Below, piece after piece: positions 57,401-64,000 of a stretch of DNA of 64,000 nt. Source of the DNA: Oegoconia quadripuncta (lineage: Eukaryota > Arthropoda > Insecta > Lepidoptera > Autostichidae); contig OX438742.1 of assembly GCA_949316235.1 (NCBI GenBank), positions 37,578,853 through 37,642,852 on the forward strand, written 5' to 3'. How positions within the stretch are numbered: the stretch's first letter is position 1; each line of letters starts with the position of its first letter. A program made the position numbers and the translations under genes. The notes below the pieces were generated by a model. The model was given only the letters and a program-made list of their open reading frames with translations, was not told the origin of the DNA and ran no database searches.

Positions 57401-60134
57401 TACCTGTCACAATCCAACACCTTCCTAAGTGATGCCTCCAAGTTATCTCTAGCTGCTACACTATCAGAATATATCAATACATTTGGTGACTTAGTGTTCA
57501 CTAATGGACGGGAACCCTTTACAGACTTTGGTGTGCCTTGTTGAGACGACGAGCTCTTCTGACAGTCTTCCTTTACTTGTGAATTTAGTTCTATCTGAGG
57601 ATGCACTTTCTTTGGCCCGGTGGTGCTAACTACCCTCTTATGTGTTGTAACAGATTTGATTTGACTAGATATGTTGAGTAATGAAGTTGAAAGTTGACTA
57701 GTACCCTTCTTCAGATCCAATTTCAAACTAGATTTCTTTGGTGTAATGTTGTGTTGAATTTCAACAGTAACATTTTCAACAACTAATTCATTTCCATCTG
57801 GTAGCTCAAAAGTCTTATTGCAAAATGAATTTTCAGTAGACTTTTCATTTAGCTCCTGGACAACTTTTATAGTTTCATCAGTTTTATCTTCATCATCTGC
57901 ATTGAGGGATTTGGTTGTATTGACACTTACGTCAGCTAGCATGACATTCTTTTTATTTATAGATGTGGTATCTAAGATCATGTCACTTGTACCATTCATT
58001 TCTATTATGGCACTTTTGGCTTCAGATTTGATGTCTACGACTTTGGATAATTTACGAAGCAAGGCAGCATGAATGGGCCACTGAAACTCAGTACGGGGGA
58101 GCCGGAGAGCATGTTGGATATCACTGCGTAGGCTTCTCATAGATGGATCTGTGGCCTTGTTGGGTTCTCCTGACAGTTGCACAGCTAAAATAAATGAAAT
58201 AACAATTACACTTAAATACATTGTATTTAAAAAAAATATATTTATTTGTTTTATCTATACAGAGATCAAAACAACATTCACATTATAGTATAAAATTTTA
58301 TATGAAATTAGTTTAAAAAATGACTAACTTTGTATCCTGACAACAGGTAACTTGGAGTCAATAACAAACTCTCCACCAATAAAATTGAACCCAACCACAC
58401 TGAGGCTTTCAATGTTTGTCTTGAACACAATAGCCAAATGTGAACCTGCCTTCCATGCTACTGGCAGTCCAATAGATTCCAACTGAAATGTCAGTATCAC
58501 ATTAGTACAATAAGACAGCTATATTTCAGTATATGGTGTCATACATCTTTTCATGTTCTATTTGGTGCTTAAATATTATCATTGACACTAAGACTTTAAA
58601 TTCGGATTCATATAGGAAAATTTGAAAATGACATATGATTGGTAATAAATAAATATCTTTGCACATACACACAGCGCCATCTAGTTCCACACTAAGCAAC
58701 TAGGCTCGTATTATGGATACCAGATTGTTGAAAAACTACACAAATACATTTTTTTTGTAAATAAATACATTATAAAATGAAAAACATCCATAAATCAGGA
58801 ACATGTGTCTGTATTCGTCTTACAAATATATCAGCAGGATTCGAACCCACGACCTTTTGGTATAGCAGTCAGAGTTTTTAACCACTACACCACACAGGTC
58901 ATCGTTATTAATAAATGAAACACTTAATAAACTAAACACTTTCTAATCATGAGTCGCAATGGAATAGATACAGAGGAAAATATTCCAGCAATATTCAAGC
59001 TGCTCAAAAACTTAACATTCACAGCTCTTTTAGCACTATCAATATAATATCGTGCACATCAATCGAGCACCAATAACAATAAAAGAATAGATCTCAAGGA
59101 CTACAGTGATATTCACAGCAATTCAAGAGGAGATTTTTAAAACGTACAAAAAAATATATAAATAAAAATAAAAAGTTATGGCTCTATAATTTCTGCAAGC
59201 ATTCATAAAATAATGTAAAAAAAGGTCCTGGATAAAGACCTCAGATTGTGAGCTTACCGAAATGGTAATTTCTTAGTACACATTTGAAAGCAAATAGAGT
59301 AAAAAATTTTAGCATTAACCAAAGCACTACTTTGTATCAATATGGTTATAAATAACAATGAAATCTTACAGCAACAATATCATGATGTGAACTGGCTTCA
59401 TGTGGCTCCATTTCACATTCAAATAACACTTCCACATCTAACTCTGTGTCTGGTGACTGTTCACTAAAGCCAAGCGGCAACCCTCCGGTGCATGAAACCC
59501 AGTCACTGATCTCAATACACTGTGTTGGCTTCATACTGCATATCCGTGTAGTGTTTGTGTAGTCTAACAGGTCACAGAGGTAGGCATTTTTTGGATTTAT
59601 ACAGAGCTTCGAGCTTAATGTGGGAGTTTCTAAGATAAGACAAATAAATTTCATTAAGATAACATGTAACATTCTGGTCCTTGTGTACTCGTTGCTTTTG
59701 TTAGATTCACTAAGAAGAACATAAAACGGAATATACATATAATTATGTATTAGCTTAATTAGCGTAAGATCACAGAAAATATGCCCCTCAAAATTGTCCC
59801 AATGAACTTTTGGTCAGAGTAGGATAAGGGGAGTCTGACAAAGCAGCATCCATCCATCAGTCCACAAAGAGTTGAAAACTTATGAACATCAAATCTCCAG
59901 CATACGACCTGCCAGCACAATTTTACCCATATTTCATGAATACTCTTGCCCATTGTGATGAAAAGATTTCTTAAACCTACTATTTAAGCAATACTCACCA
60001 GCAGCATTTTCAGGGACCTTGCAAAACGCAACACTTGTATTACCACTTAGGAACTCGAGTAGACGAGCCCGAAACGAGCGAATGCGCCAAGTTTTTATGA
60101 AAGTCATCGCGATATAAATTGGTGTAAACAGCAT
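39279..60134 (-). CDS. Hcs: Holocarboxylase synthetase (biotin-protein ligase)
   Basis: Attaches biotin, via biotinyl-AMP, to the lysine of acetyl-CoA, pyruvate, propionyl-CoA and methylcrotonyl-CoA carboxylases. Exons in transcript order: 59999-60134, 59370-59629, 58329-58482, 57404-58184, 56510-56705, 55281-55405, 54476-54608, 53568-53744, 49292-49474, 47831-48016, 46624-46730, 45159-45259, 43917-44133, 39279-39453. All borders are GT-AG, phases agree and the sum is 2931 nt (976 aa plus stop). Catalytic motifs: GRGRGGN (757-763), KWPND (815-819) and KIGG (Lys827). The C-terminal biotin-ligase cap is VAPDGNTFDML. The first 30 residues are hydrophobic and basic with no acid before Glu28, and a second Met stands at residue 10. 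Size fits insect HCS. Introns carry many SINE and LINE insertions. Confidence 0.93.
39681..40002 (-). mobile_element. SINE family C in HCS intron 13
   Basis: Nearly full: GATGTTAATTAAAGATGAGA at one end, GATCGAACCCGCGACCTCCG (reversed box B) and CATTGAGCCACGGATGCGGT at the head. Confidence 0.87.
40414..40685 (+). mobile_element. SINE family D, copy 2
   Basis: Head CCTGTTTGGAGTAGTG, box B GGGTTCGAATCCCGC, end AGATGGCTTTGTGTGTATGT. Antisense to the host gene. Confidence 0.87.
42210..42415 (+). repeat. Interspersed repeat, CTAGCTGTTGCCCGCGAC type
   Basis: Begins ACTAGCTGTTGCCCGCGACT and ends AACTTTCGCATTTATAATAT, the inverse of the end seen at 23687. Common in moth genomes; class uncertain. 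Confidence 0.65.
42487..42789 (+). mobile_element. SINE family C, plus orientation
   Basis: Head with GGTCGCGGGTTCGATCGCCT, middle GTAGGACATTTCAAATGTCC, end GATTGAGGTCATATGCTAAC. Confidence 0.82.
43917..44133 (-). CDS. Hcs: HCS exon 13
   Basis: Encodes GTGVNISNSIPTTCVNDIIV through the helical part ending YYQYWLH: the end of the ligase catalytic domain. Donor CACGA|GTGAGT, phase 2. Confidence 0.93.
44474..45018 (+). mobile_element. LINE 3' end (ORF2 C-terminus plus 3'UTR)
   Basis: Coding remains with DCPRLLEQVGL, RARSVFYTPRTRTNY and, after a frameshift, DLDIFHLSRNQFKSAVLKAL and TAG fit the C-terminus of a Jockey-like non-LTR retrotransposon. Then follow a 23-base minisatellite and a 3'UTR with TTTGTAATTATGGCTGTGAT. 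Inserted antisense in HCS intron 12. Confidence 0.75.
44781..44858. repeat. 23-base minisatellite
   Basis: CATACACTCAACTCAT plus an ACAC spacer repeats at 44781, 44804, 44827 and 44850, a strict 23-base period. It lies inside the 3'UTR of the LINE. Confidence 0.88.
45159..45259 (-). CDS. Hcs: HCS exon 12: catalytic lysine
   Basis: Encodes IKWPNDIYYGREVKIGGTIT and TANCTGDDVMINI. KWPND and KIGG are the signature of biotin-protein ligases. Acceptor GTTCAG|G, donor ATAG|GTACGT. Confidence 0.95.
45855..45960 (+). repeat. SINE-like repeat, CCACTACTGGGCATAAG type
   Basis: CGTCCACTACTGGGCATAAG, then GCTTTCCATGGGGTTTGTCC and a CGCTGGGCAGGC end. A diverged relative stands at 56305-56410 (GTCCACTATTGGACATAAG). 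Confidence 0.6.
46624..46730 (-). CDS. Hcs: HCS exon 11
   Basis: Encodes VWQKMSPTLPLVQHAAALAA then VRAIRSQPAYEHLDI: strand and helix between the biotin loop and KWPND. Phase 2 end (AG|GTAATG). Confidence 0.9.
46860..46992 (-). mobile_element. SINE family C, head half
   Basis: CTACCACCGTATTATCTCAG... to CATTGAACCACGGAGGCGGT. Truncated inside. Confidence 0.75.
47345..47775 (-). mobile_element. LINE ORF2 C-terminal relic
   Basis: On the minus strand, with frame breaks, MLMYGSEC, QKKHESRINTV, LRSMCG and WKSIVSAYPNE appear in order. They match the C-terminal end of a non-LTR reverse transcriptase abundant in moths. Degenerate. Confidence 0.75.
47831..48016 (-). CDS. Hcs: HCS exon 10: biotin/adenylate loop
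   Basis: Encodes NLTSTTLGRLVVYADMLSST and, at residues 757-763, GRGRGGN followed by TWITPPG. This glycine-rich loop closes over biotinyl-AMP. GC-rich exon. Donor CTGCAG|GTGAGA. Confidence 0.95.
48057..48277 (+). mobile_element. SINE family A, copy 4
   Basis: Head GACGACCGATTGGTGTAGTG, box B GGGTTCGAATCCCGCGAA, end GGTGTAAGTGTCCGAAATAT. Antisense in HCS intron 9, 40 bases from exon 10. Confidence 0.9.
48719..48738. repeat. TA dinucleotide microsatellite
   Basis: About ten TA units. Confidence 0.9.
49292..49474 (-). CDS. Hcs: HCS exon 9
   Basis: Encodes HKMSLIERWCGRGGARSQRL and PVYVYECPEHFSTVDYYD, the part just before the catalytic domain. Phase 0 at both ends. Confidence 0.85.
49475..53567 (-). 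other. HCS intron 8 (4.1 kb)
   Basis: No gene or full mobile element recognised. A CpG- and GC-rich patch lies at about 51890-52140 (CACGTGGCCCGGGCCAGCGG). The rest is AT-rich. Confidence 0.5.
51890..52140. other. GC- and CpG-rich patch in HCS intron 8
   Basis: Contains TCACCGGCCATCACACCGTC and GTGGCCCGGGCCAGCGGCCG, preceded by two TATAAACAAG copies (52001, 52012). It stands out in an AT-rich intron. A 91-codon open frame covers it but has no recognised homology. Confidence 0.4.
53568..53744 (-). CDS. Hcs: HCS exon 8
   Basis: Encodes IHLECDPSDYLGEEGVKSNE, ARLEIIHKILGEIFGLHVID and ending YTRGFFLGNHV: the conserved central HCS segment. Phase 0. Confidence 0.9.
53839..54031 (+). mobile_element. 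LINE 3' terminus with poly(A)
   Basis: 50 codons with RTAKAWNSVPGSVFPESYHL, then GIFKSRVNRHLVG and TGA, followed by a short 3'UTR and AAAAAAAAAA. The RTAxxWNSxPxxVFP phrase is the C-terminal end of many insect non-LTR reverse transcriptases. Antisense in HCS intron 7, its left end 94 bases from exon 8. Confidence 0.8.
54476..54608 (-). CDS. Hcs: HCS exon 7
   Basis: Encodes PSKYTGHPGHELDIQVLASE and ETWRTPSLLQATDLTNSGIA, ending IFSQ. Codons run in phase from exon 6 (CA+G). Confidence 0.88.
55281..55405 (-). CDS. Hcs: HCS exon 6
   Basis: Encodes VRENEVVQFTYDKWKSVKMK and HHIFCYQASPAKKQFSTESD. Acceptor TTGTTTAG, donor AGACA|GTAAGT. Confidence 0.85.
55476..55685 (-). other. Unassigned open frame in HCS intron 5
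   Basis: 69 codons (MRDAKRLIETILLWNRRALL and on) without recognised homology. A short GACGGCTTTAGCCGTC palindrome is at its end. Probably repeat-derived. Confidence 0.25.
56510..56705 (-). CDS. Hcs: HCS exon 5: N-terminal regulatory region
   Basis: Encodes YTLYSVSREALEAGAWRGRA, an Ala/Leu-rich stretch and GGRLLALCSDLLHTVLPYY. This GATase-like lobe precedes the ligase domain in animal HCS. GC-rich. Donor GCTGAG|GTAAGA. Confidence 0.88.
56921..57240 (-). mobile_element. SINE family C, full copy in HCS intron 4
   Basis: GACCTCAATCATATGTGATG to GGCCACAGAGGCGGT, with AACATTGCTGTTTGGCGGCA inside. Confidence 0.87.
57404..58184 (-). CDS. Hcs: HCS exon 4: large low-complexity exon
   Basis: 781 nt. 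Encodes a Lys/Ser/Thr/Asn-rich, probably disordered stretch and then KSPNVLIYSDSVAARDNLEA, the start of the N-terminal lobe of HCS. The open frame also runs upstream over a hydrophobic stretch beginning MYLSVIVISFILAV, but the acceptor TATTTTAG|CTGTG and phase show that part is intronic. Confidence 0.88.
58329..58482 (-). CDS. Hcs: HCS exon 3
   Basis: Encodes LESIGLPVAWKAGSHLAIVF and GGEFVIDSKLPVVRIQ. Acceptor CATTTCAG; donor ACAAA|GTTAGT. Placed by phase and position; family similarity is weak here. Confidence 0.75.
58643..58899 (-). mobile_element. SINE family D, copy 3
   Basis: Reverse copy with reversed box B GCAGGATTCGAACCCACGA and ACCACTACACCACACAGGTC head. Confidence 0.87.
59370..59629 (-). 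CDS. Hcs: HCS exon 2
   Basis: Encodes TPTLSSKLCINPKNAYLCDL, Cys-rich around CSMKPTQCIEISDWVSCTGG, ending HHDIVA. Acceptor CTTATCTTAG, donor TTGCT|GTAAGA. Confirmed by phase, not by clear homology. Confidence 0.78.
59999..60134 (-). CDS. Hcs: HCS exon 1 and start codon
   Basis: Starts at ATG 60134 and encodes MLFTPIYIAMTFIKTWRIRS then FRARLLEFLSGN. Rich in hydrophobic and basic residues, with a second Met at residue 10. Donor GCTG|GTGAGT. No further upstream in-frame ATG was found before the exon runs into non-coding sequence. Confidence 0.75.
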
Positions 60135-61045
60135 CTTCACGGAGGGAGTCTCTACCCTTGTCGCTTACAACATTAGGTACCCATTTATTTCACCTACGTA
60201 CTTTAAGCACCTATGTACTAACTAAACTATGAAATTGGGTTATCGATTCTAGTACATCGTTCGTTTCCCTAACAATATGCTAACTACAGTTTATAGGTAT
60301 AACGCTGAATATCAAAAATGAATGAATTACTGTATAATAAATATATAAAATTATAACCCTAAGTTAATGCACGATTATTTAGAATTCCGTAATAAATTGC
60401 TACGATTTAGATATTTCTTTTTCAGAAATTTGCTTCAATTTCTGTAGGTAGAAATATCGTCGCAACTCGTAAATGACTGACTGACACTGACAGTAAAGTG
60501 ACATTGACAATTTAGATTTTTTTTTTATTATTAGACACTAGCCTATGGGCTTACAAGCGGATCCTACATCAAAGCCATAAACCATGAAAGATAATCAAAA
60601 ATACACGTCTCATTACAATGATCGTACGCACCAGGCAGATAATAACTTTCAACTACAGAATAATAAGAACTCCAACTGGGACATCCAAAGTCCGAAGAGA
60701 GGATGAGGACACGATAACCTATTGAAGTCACCGGGAGGGTGACCTACTGTGCCAGGGAGGTGTCGGGTTTCTTGTCCTTTGTCAATAAAATTATTAGGTA
60801 CAGAGGTATTTGTTGAAGGTAGTTCAGTTATACGCGCCCCACTCGTCACGCCCACATGGCGAGGTTGACGCAATGACATGTACTTATGAGGATATTACTA
60901 AAGCTATAACATACCTCAAAAACTCATTTTAGTGTTGTGTCGGCGAACCCTAGGAGACAGTCTGACCGATTTTCTGGAAAAAGAGGGATTCTTCGCGATG
61001 AATTCTTTCTTCCAGAAATCGCCACACAGGAAATGGACCTACCCT

Positions 61046-61170
61046 CATCATATCAGCTACCTACAGGATGTTCACTGCTGAACATAGGCCTCCCTCATGG
61101 ATTTCCAGACTGACCGGTTGGAAGCGGCCTGCATCCAGCAATTTCCGGCAACCTTTAACAGAACTAGTAG
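61046..61170 (+). repeat. SINE-like repeat, CATCATATCAGC type
   Basis: CATCATATCAGCTACCTACA, GGATTTCCAGACTGACCGGT and GAAGCGGCCTGCATCCAGCA. Its inverted relative is at 62112-62200. Confidence 0.7.
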
Positions 61171-61956
61171 CATGATAGGCGAAATCAACGTTTAAGTCGC
61201 GCGAGCTAATATTTGTCCTGCTCATTCGCTTGGACGAAATAGGTATATTTGCTAGTTTATTTTATTATTAGTACTAATAATAAAACATTAAAAAAGAATA
61301 TGAGCTATCTAGTGAAGGGTGGGTACTTGTTTCTCGGACTCGTCCCACTTAGTAAAATCAGTCGTCATCAGCCCGCGCATCTCTGGTACGGAACCCTTGC
61401 TCGGTTTCATTCTCCTTCCACACGGGCTTTTGCTTTTCTTAGACCTTTCCAAGGGTGCTGCACATAATCACGAGGATCTGGTATCCCCGAGACCGATACC
61501 ATCACAATATGCTCGTTGAGAACTTTGCAAGGGCGCTGAGCATTTATCTCGAAGTTGCGGCTAAGGGATAGTGAGCATAACAACATAAATAGACCAGTAA
61601 TGGGCAGCGTTATTGGTGTGAACCTTTCTATAAATCTGCGAACGTCCAGCAGCTTGCTCAATAGGGCATTCGAACCAATGACGTATAAATAAGACAAGGA
61701 CATTTGCTCACTCTATCAAAAAGCTGTAATTGGTATTTAGACTTTTAGATTGACATTAGGTAGGTATACCTTCTTTCTTACCTATGTGTGACAACGTGTC
61801 ACGACTGCTCTCAGTTGCTCTTAGGGGAAGATTTTCCAAAACCGCTGAAAATTGTAATTCCTAATATTCCAACCCAAAGGCTAAATGTTTGGTTCGTTAG
61901 TTATGGTTTTTAACTCCCAACCAAAACGCCGAAACTAATCACTCTTATCTAACTGA

Positions 61957-62102
61957 GGCCCGTATTATTAAATCGTTTTTGAGATTGAGATCGCGTCTCA
62001 GTCTCAAGACCATTTTTTCTGATGCCGTTTTAATATGCAACAGATTCTCAAGCGTCAACTTGAGGCCATGTCAATCTTGAGAACGGTTTATTAATACGGG
62101 CC
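61957..62102. mobile_element. MITE with GGCCCGTATTA inverted ends
   Basis: About 146 bp. The left end GGCCCGTATTATTAAATCGT and the right end, reversed, GGCCCGTATTAATAAACCGT match at 18 of 20 positions. Flanks are TGA and TAA, which would fit a three-base Harbinger-like target. No coding capacity. Confidence 0.75.
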
Positions 62103-62111
62103 TAAAAGACC

Positions 62112-62200
62112 GGATAATGGTCGCAGGAAGTCGCTGGATGCAGGCCGCTTCCTACCGGTCACTCTGGAATTCTACTGGGGACACCTGTGGCTGAGATGAT
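62112..62200 (-). repeat. SINE-like repeat, inverted partner
   Basis: GTCGCTGGATGCAGGCCGCT, CCTACCGGTCACTCTGGAAT and GTGGCTGAGATGAT are the reverse of the blocks at 61046-61170. Confidence 0.7.
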
Positions 62201-62606
62201 AATTTTCGAAATATTTGTTAAAATTTTAAGTTGATATGAAGATAGAGTATGCCGTATAACAATACTCCAATATTAGTTATTTAATTTTTAACATTATTTT
62301 ATTGTTATTTTTGCTTCAATGGCCAATACGTAAAGTACTTACAACAGAAAAGTTAAAATAACTAGTTGATTATTTGTATCGGCGGCGATGGGTATAGGTA
62401 TACGGCCCACAGGTTTTACTCGTCTACATCGTTGCTAGTATTATAGCATTCTAAGATATTATGTAAATTAATATTAAAGATAAAAAAATAAAAACTGGTC
62501 CGATAGCGTCGGATGTTGTTTACAGTCATTCTCGGTGCCACAGCCGGTTGATAAAACTCGTTGATCCGTTTATTTTAGCGCAGTCGTGCATCAAACGGCG
62601 AAGTAG

Positions 62607-62760
62607 ATGGTAGTTAGTCGCCAATCATTACCGTTGACGTGCATGCAAGCAGTGAGCGGCAAATTTGAAAGAAAAATGGAATTGAACTTAAAAAATATCT
62701 TTATAAAGCGTGATGTGAACCATAACGTGAAAGAGTGCTTCAAATCTAAGAAGTCATTTA
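62607..62760 (+). CDS. Possible first exon of an unknown gene
   Basis: An open frame with in-frame ATGs at 62607 and 62676. From the second it encodes MELNLKNIFIKRDVNHNVKE then CFKSKKSF and ends at a strong donor, TTTA|GTAAGT. No homology was recognised. The rest of the gene would be to the right, probably outside the window. The alternative is a chance open frame. Confidence 0.35.
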
Positions 62761-64000
62761 GTAAGTATAATTTAGTTATTATGTTACAACTATTTTTAAA
62801 TTAAATTGAACCAAGTATTATTAATAGCATCTTAGTGATTTGAAATAGAAACAATTATGTTATTGTGCTCAGCGTTTTATTGCAGTAACAGTTTTGAAAA
62901 CTTAATATGACAAATTATAAGAACCTACTTGGAAAAATGGAACATTTTTATAAAAGTAGTTAGGTAGGTACCTATTAAAATCAGTTGCCCGCATATTAGC
63001 CAGCTAAAATTAGTTACTATTATATTCGCAGTCTTACATCTGTGACTGATCATCATGTTCCCTTTTTCTGTACAAAAGGTATAAGCTTTGCGAAATTGCT
63101 ATTATTTAATAATAAGAAACAATCGCGCAGGTCTAAATTAAGCGTATGAATATTCAAAATATAGATTACCGCTGCAAGTAGCGGCATCTGAGCTTTAAAA
63201 TTACATGTTCGATTCCAAAGCAGGATAATTTCACAAATATTTTACAAACTAATATACTTAATTTTTATCTCAAGTACTTTCTACATTTGTGATACAAATT
63301 CTGATACATATACCACGCTCGGTCCTCGGCCTTACTCAACATCTAGGTGGCCCATTTGTGGCTTAATAATAAATTTTTCATATTGGTGTTTATAGGAGTA
63401 GATTATATAAACAATGTAGAACAGAAACGTGACACCAGCTCCGTAAATAATTTAGAAATTTCATATTAAAATAAATACGTCGATTAGCCTTTAAAAAAGG
63501 ACCCCTTATGGGACGAAAATTTCATTTTTGTTCTGGTACTATTATTTATTGAGTTCTTTTCTCAGCTATTTACTTCGGGTTACCTTTACAGCAATGTCAG
63601 TTGCATATCTCTATTATTTACGGAATTATAAAGTTTATTCAAATAGTTATGCTTAATACGAATGTTGCGACAACAATGGTGGTAACATAAATTCATAATT
63701 AAGGCTGACTGCATCACTGACTAAGACTATAGAAAATTCTAGTTTTCAACTTAGAATAAACTGTAATAAAGGAGACAGCCATCCTCTGAATACTGGCGTA
63801 GCATAACGTTATAATGTGACAGGGGTTGTTTGTTACAGAATATGAATAGGGAGTTTAACAGAGTTTGAAATCCTATATTATCGGCTTGTGACACTTTTCT
63901 TTCACAACGTGAACATTCTACATAATAATCATATGTATGTTATACATATGTATGTTATACATATGTATGTCATATATATGTATGTTATTCATATGTGGAC
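62761..64000 (+). other. Possible intron or spacer
   Basis: AT-rich, without coding signal; ends in the 15-base tandem repeat. Confidence 0.4.
63930..63996. repeat. 15-base tandem repeat with CATATG
   Basis: CATATGTATGTTATA repeats from 63930 with a 15-base period for about 4.5 units, with slight variation in units 3 and 4. Confidence 0.85.

Larger units (their letters stand above)
60135..62606. other. Intergenic region between two divergent genes
   Basis: Presumably holds the HCS promoter. A cluster of TGAC-type repeats, GACTGACTGACACTGACAGT, sits at about 60476. Repeats at 61046-61170 and 62112-62200 form an inverted pair, and a MITE is at 61957-62102. No gene was recognised. Confidence 0.5.

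Noticed and set aside
58185..58221. HCS exon 4 frame starting with a signal-peptide-like MYLSVIVISFILAV
   Set aside because: An acceptor and correct phase at 58184 join it to exon 3. The hydrophobic codons are the intron's pyrimidine tract read on the coding strand.
1..64000. CRISPR arrays, bacterial operons or horizontally acquired prokaryotic genes
   Set aside because: All supported genes have spliceosomal introns and animal homologues, and the tandem repeats seen are short minisatellites.

Overview
The window is nuclear DNA from an insect, almost certainly a moth or butterfly. The evidence is AT-rich sequence with genes split by GT-AG introns, several tRNA-headed SINE families of lepidopteran style, piggyBac and BEL/Pao elements, and foldback MITEs. 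The species cannot be named from the sequence. There are no bacterial operons, CRISPR arrays or free-standing tRNA or rRNA genes.

Layout. (1) 425-3868, plus strand: the last four exons of a SMARCC/BAF155-type (Drosophila moira) SWI/SNF subunit, with its 3'UTR to about 4.7 kb. (2) 5237-11276, plus: a complete six-exon SMP-30/regucalcin-family gene (copy A, about 345 aa) with a signal peptide. (3) 12384-16712, minus: a BEL/Pao LTR retrotransposon with two 276-bp LTRs that I read as identical, a CTAAG target duplication and an intact pol reading frame, but no gag/protease. (4) 20460-28338, plus: a second six-exon SMP-30 gene (copy B, about 347 aa) with the same intron phases. (5) 31502-33321: a piggyBac element bounded by TTAA with a broken transposase. 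(6) 33-39 kb: repeats and LINE debris, including a long foldback. (7) 39279-60134, minus: a complete 14-exon holocarboxylase synthetase (biotin-protein ligase) gene; the exons join into 2931 nt without a frame break (976 aa plus stop). (8) 62607-62760: a possible first exon of a further plus-strand gene that leaves the window.

The most interesting biology is the SMP-30 pair. Copy B keeps all four active-site/metal residues of the family (Glu, Asn, Asn, Asp). Copy A has replaced every one (Ala, Ser, Ser, Asn) while keeping an open frame, matching exons and a signal peptide. This looks like a secreted pseudoenzyme beside its intact paralogue. The other genes are unrelated housekeeping genes: chromatin remodelling and biotin attachment to carboxylases. 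The rest is transposon-derived, including at least four SINE families (called A-D here), nested insertions, MITEs and LINE fragments.
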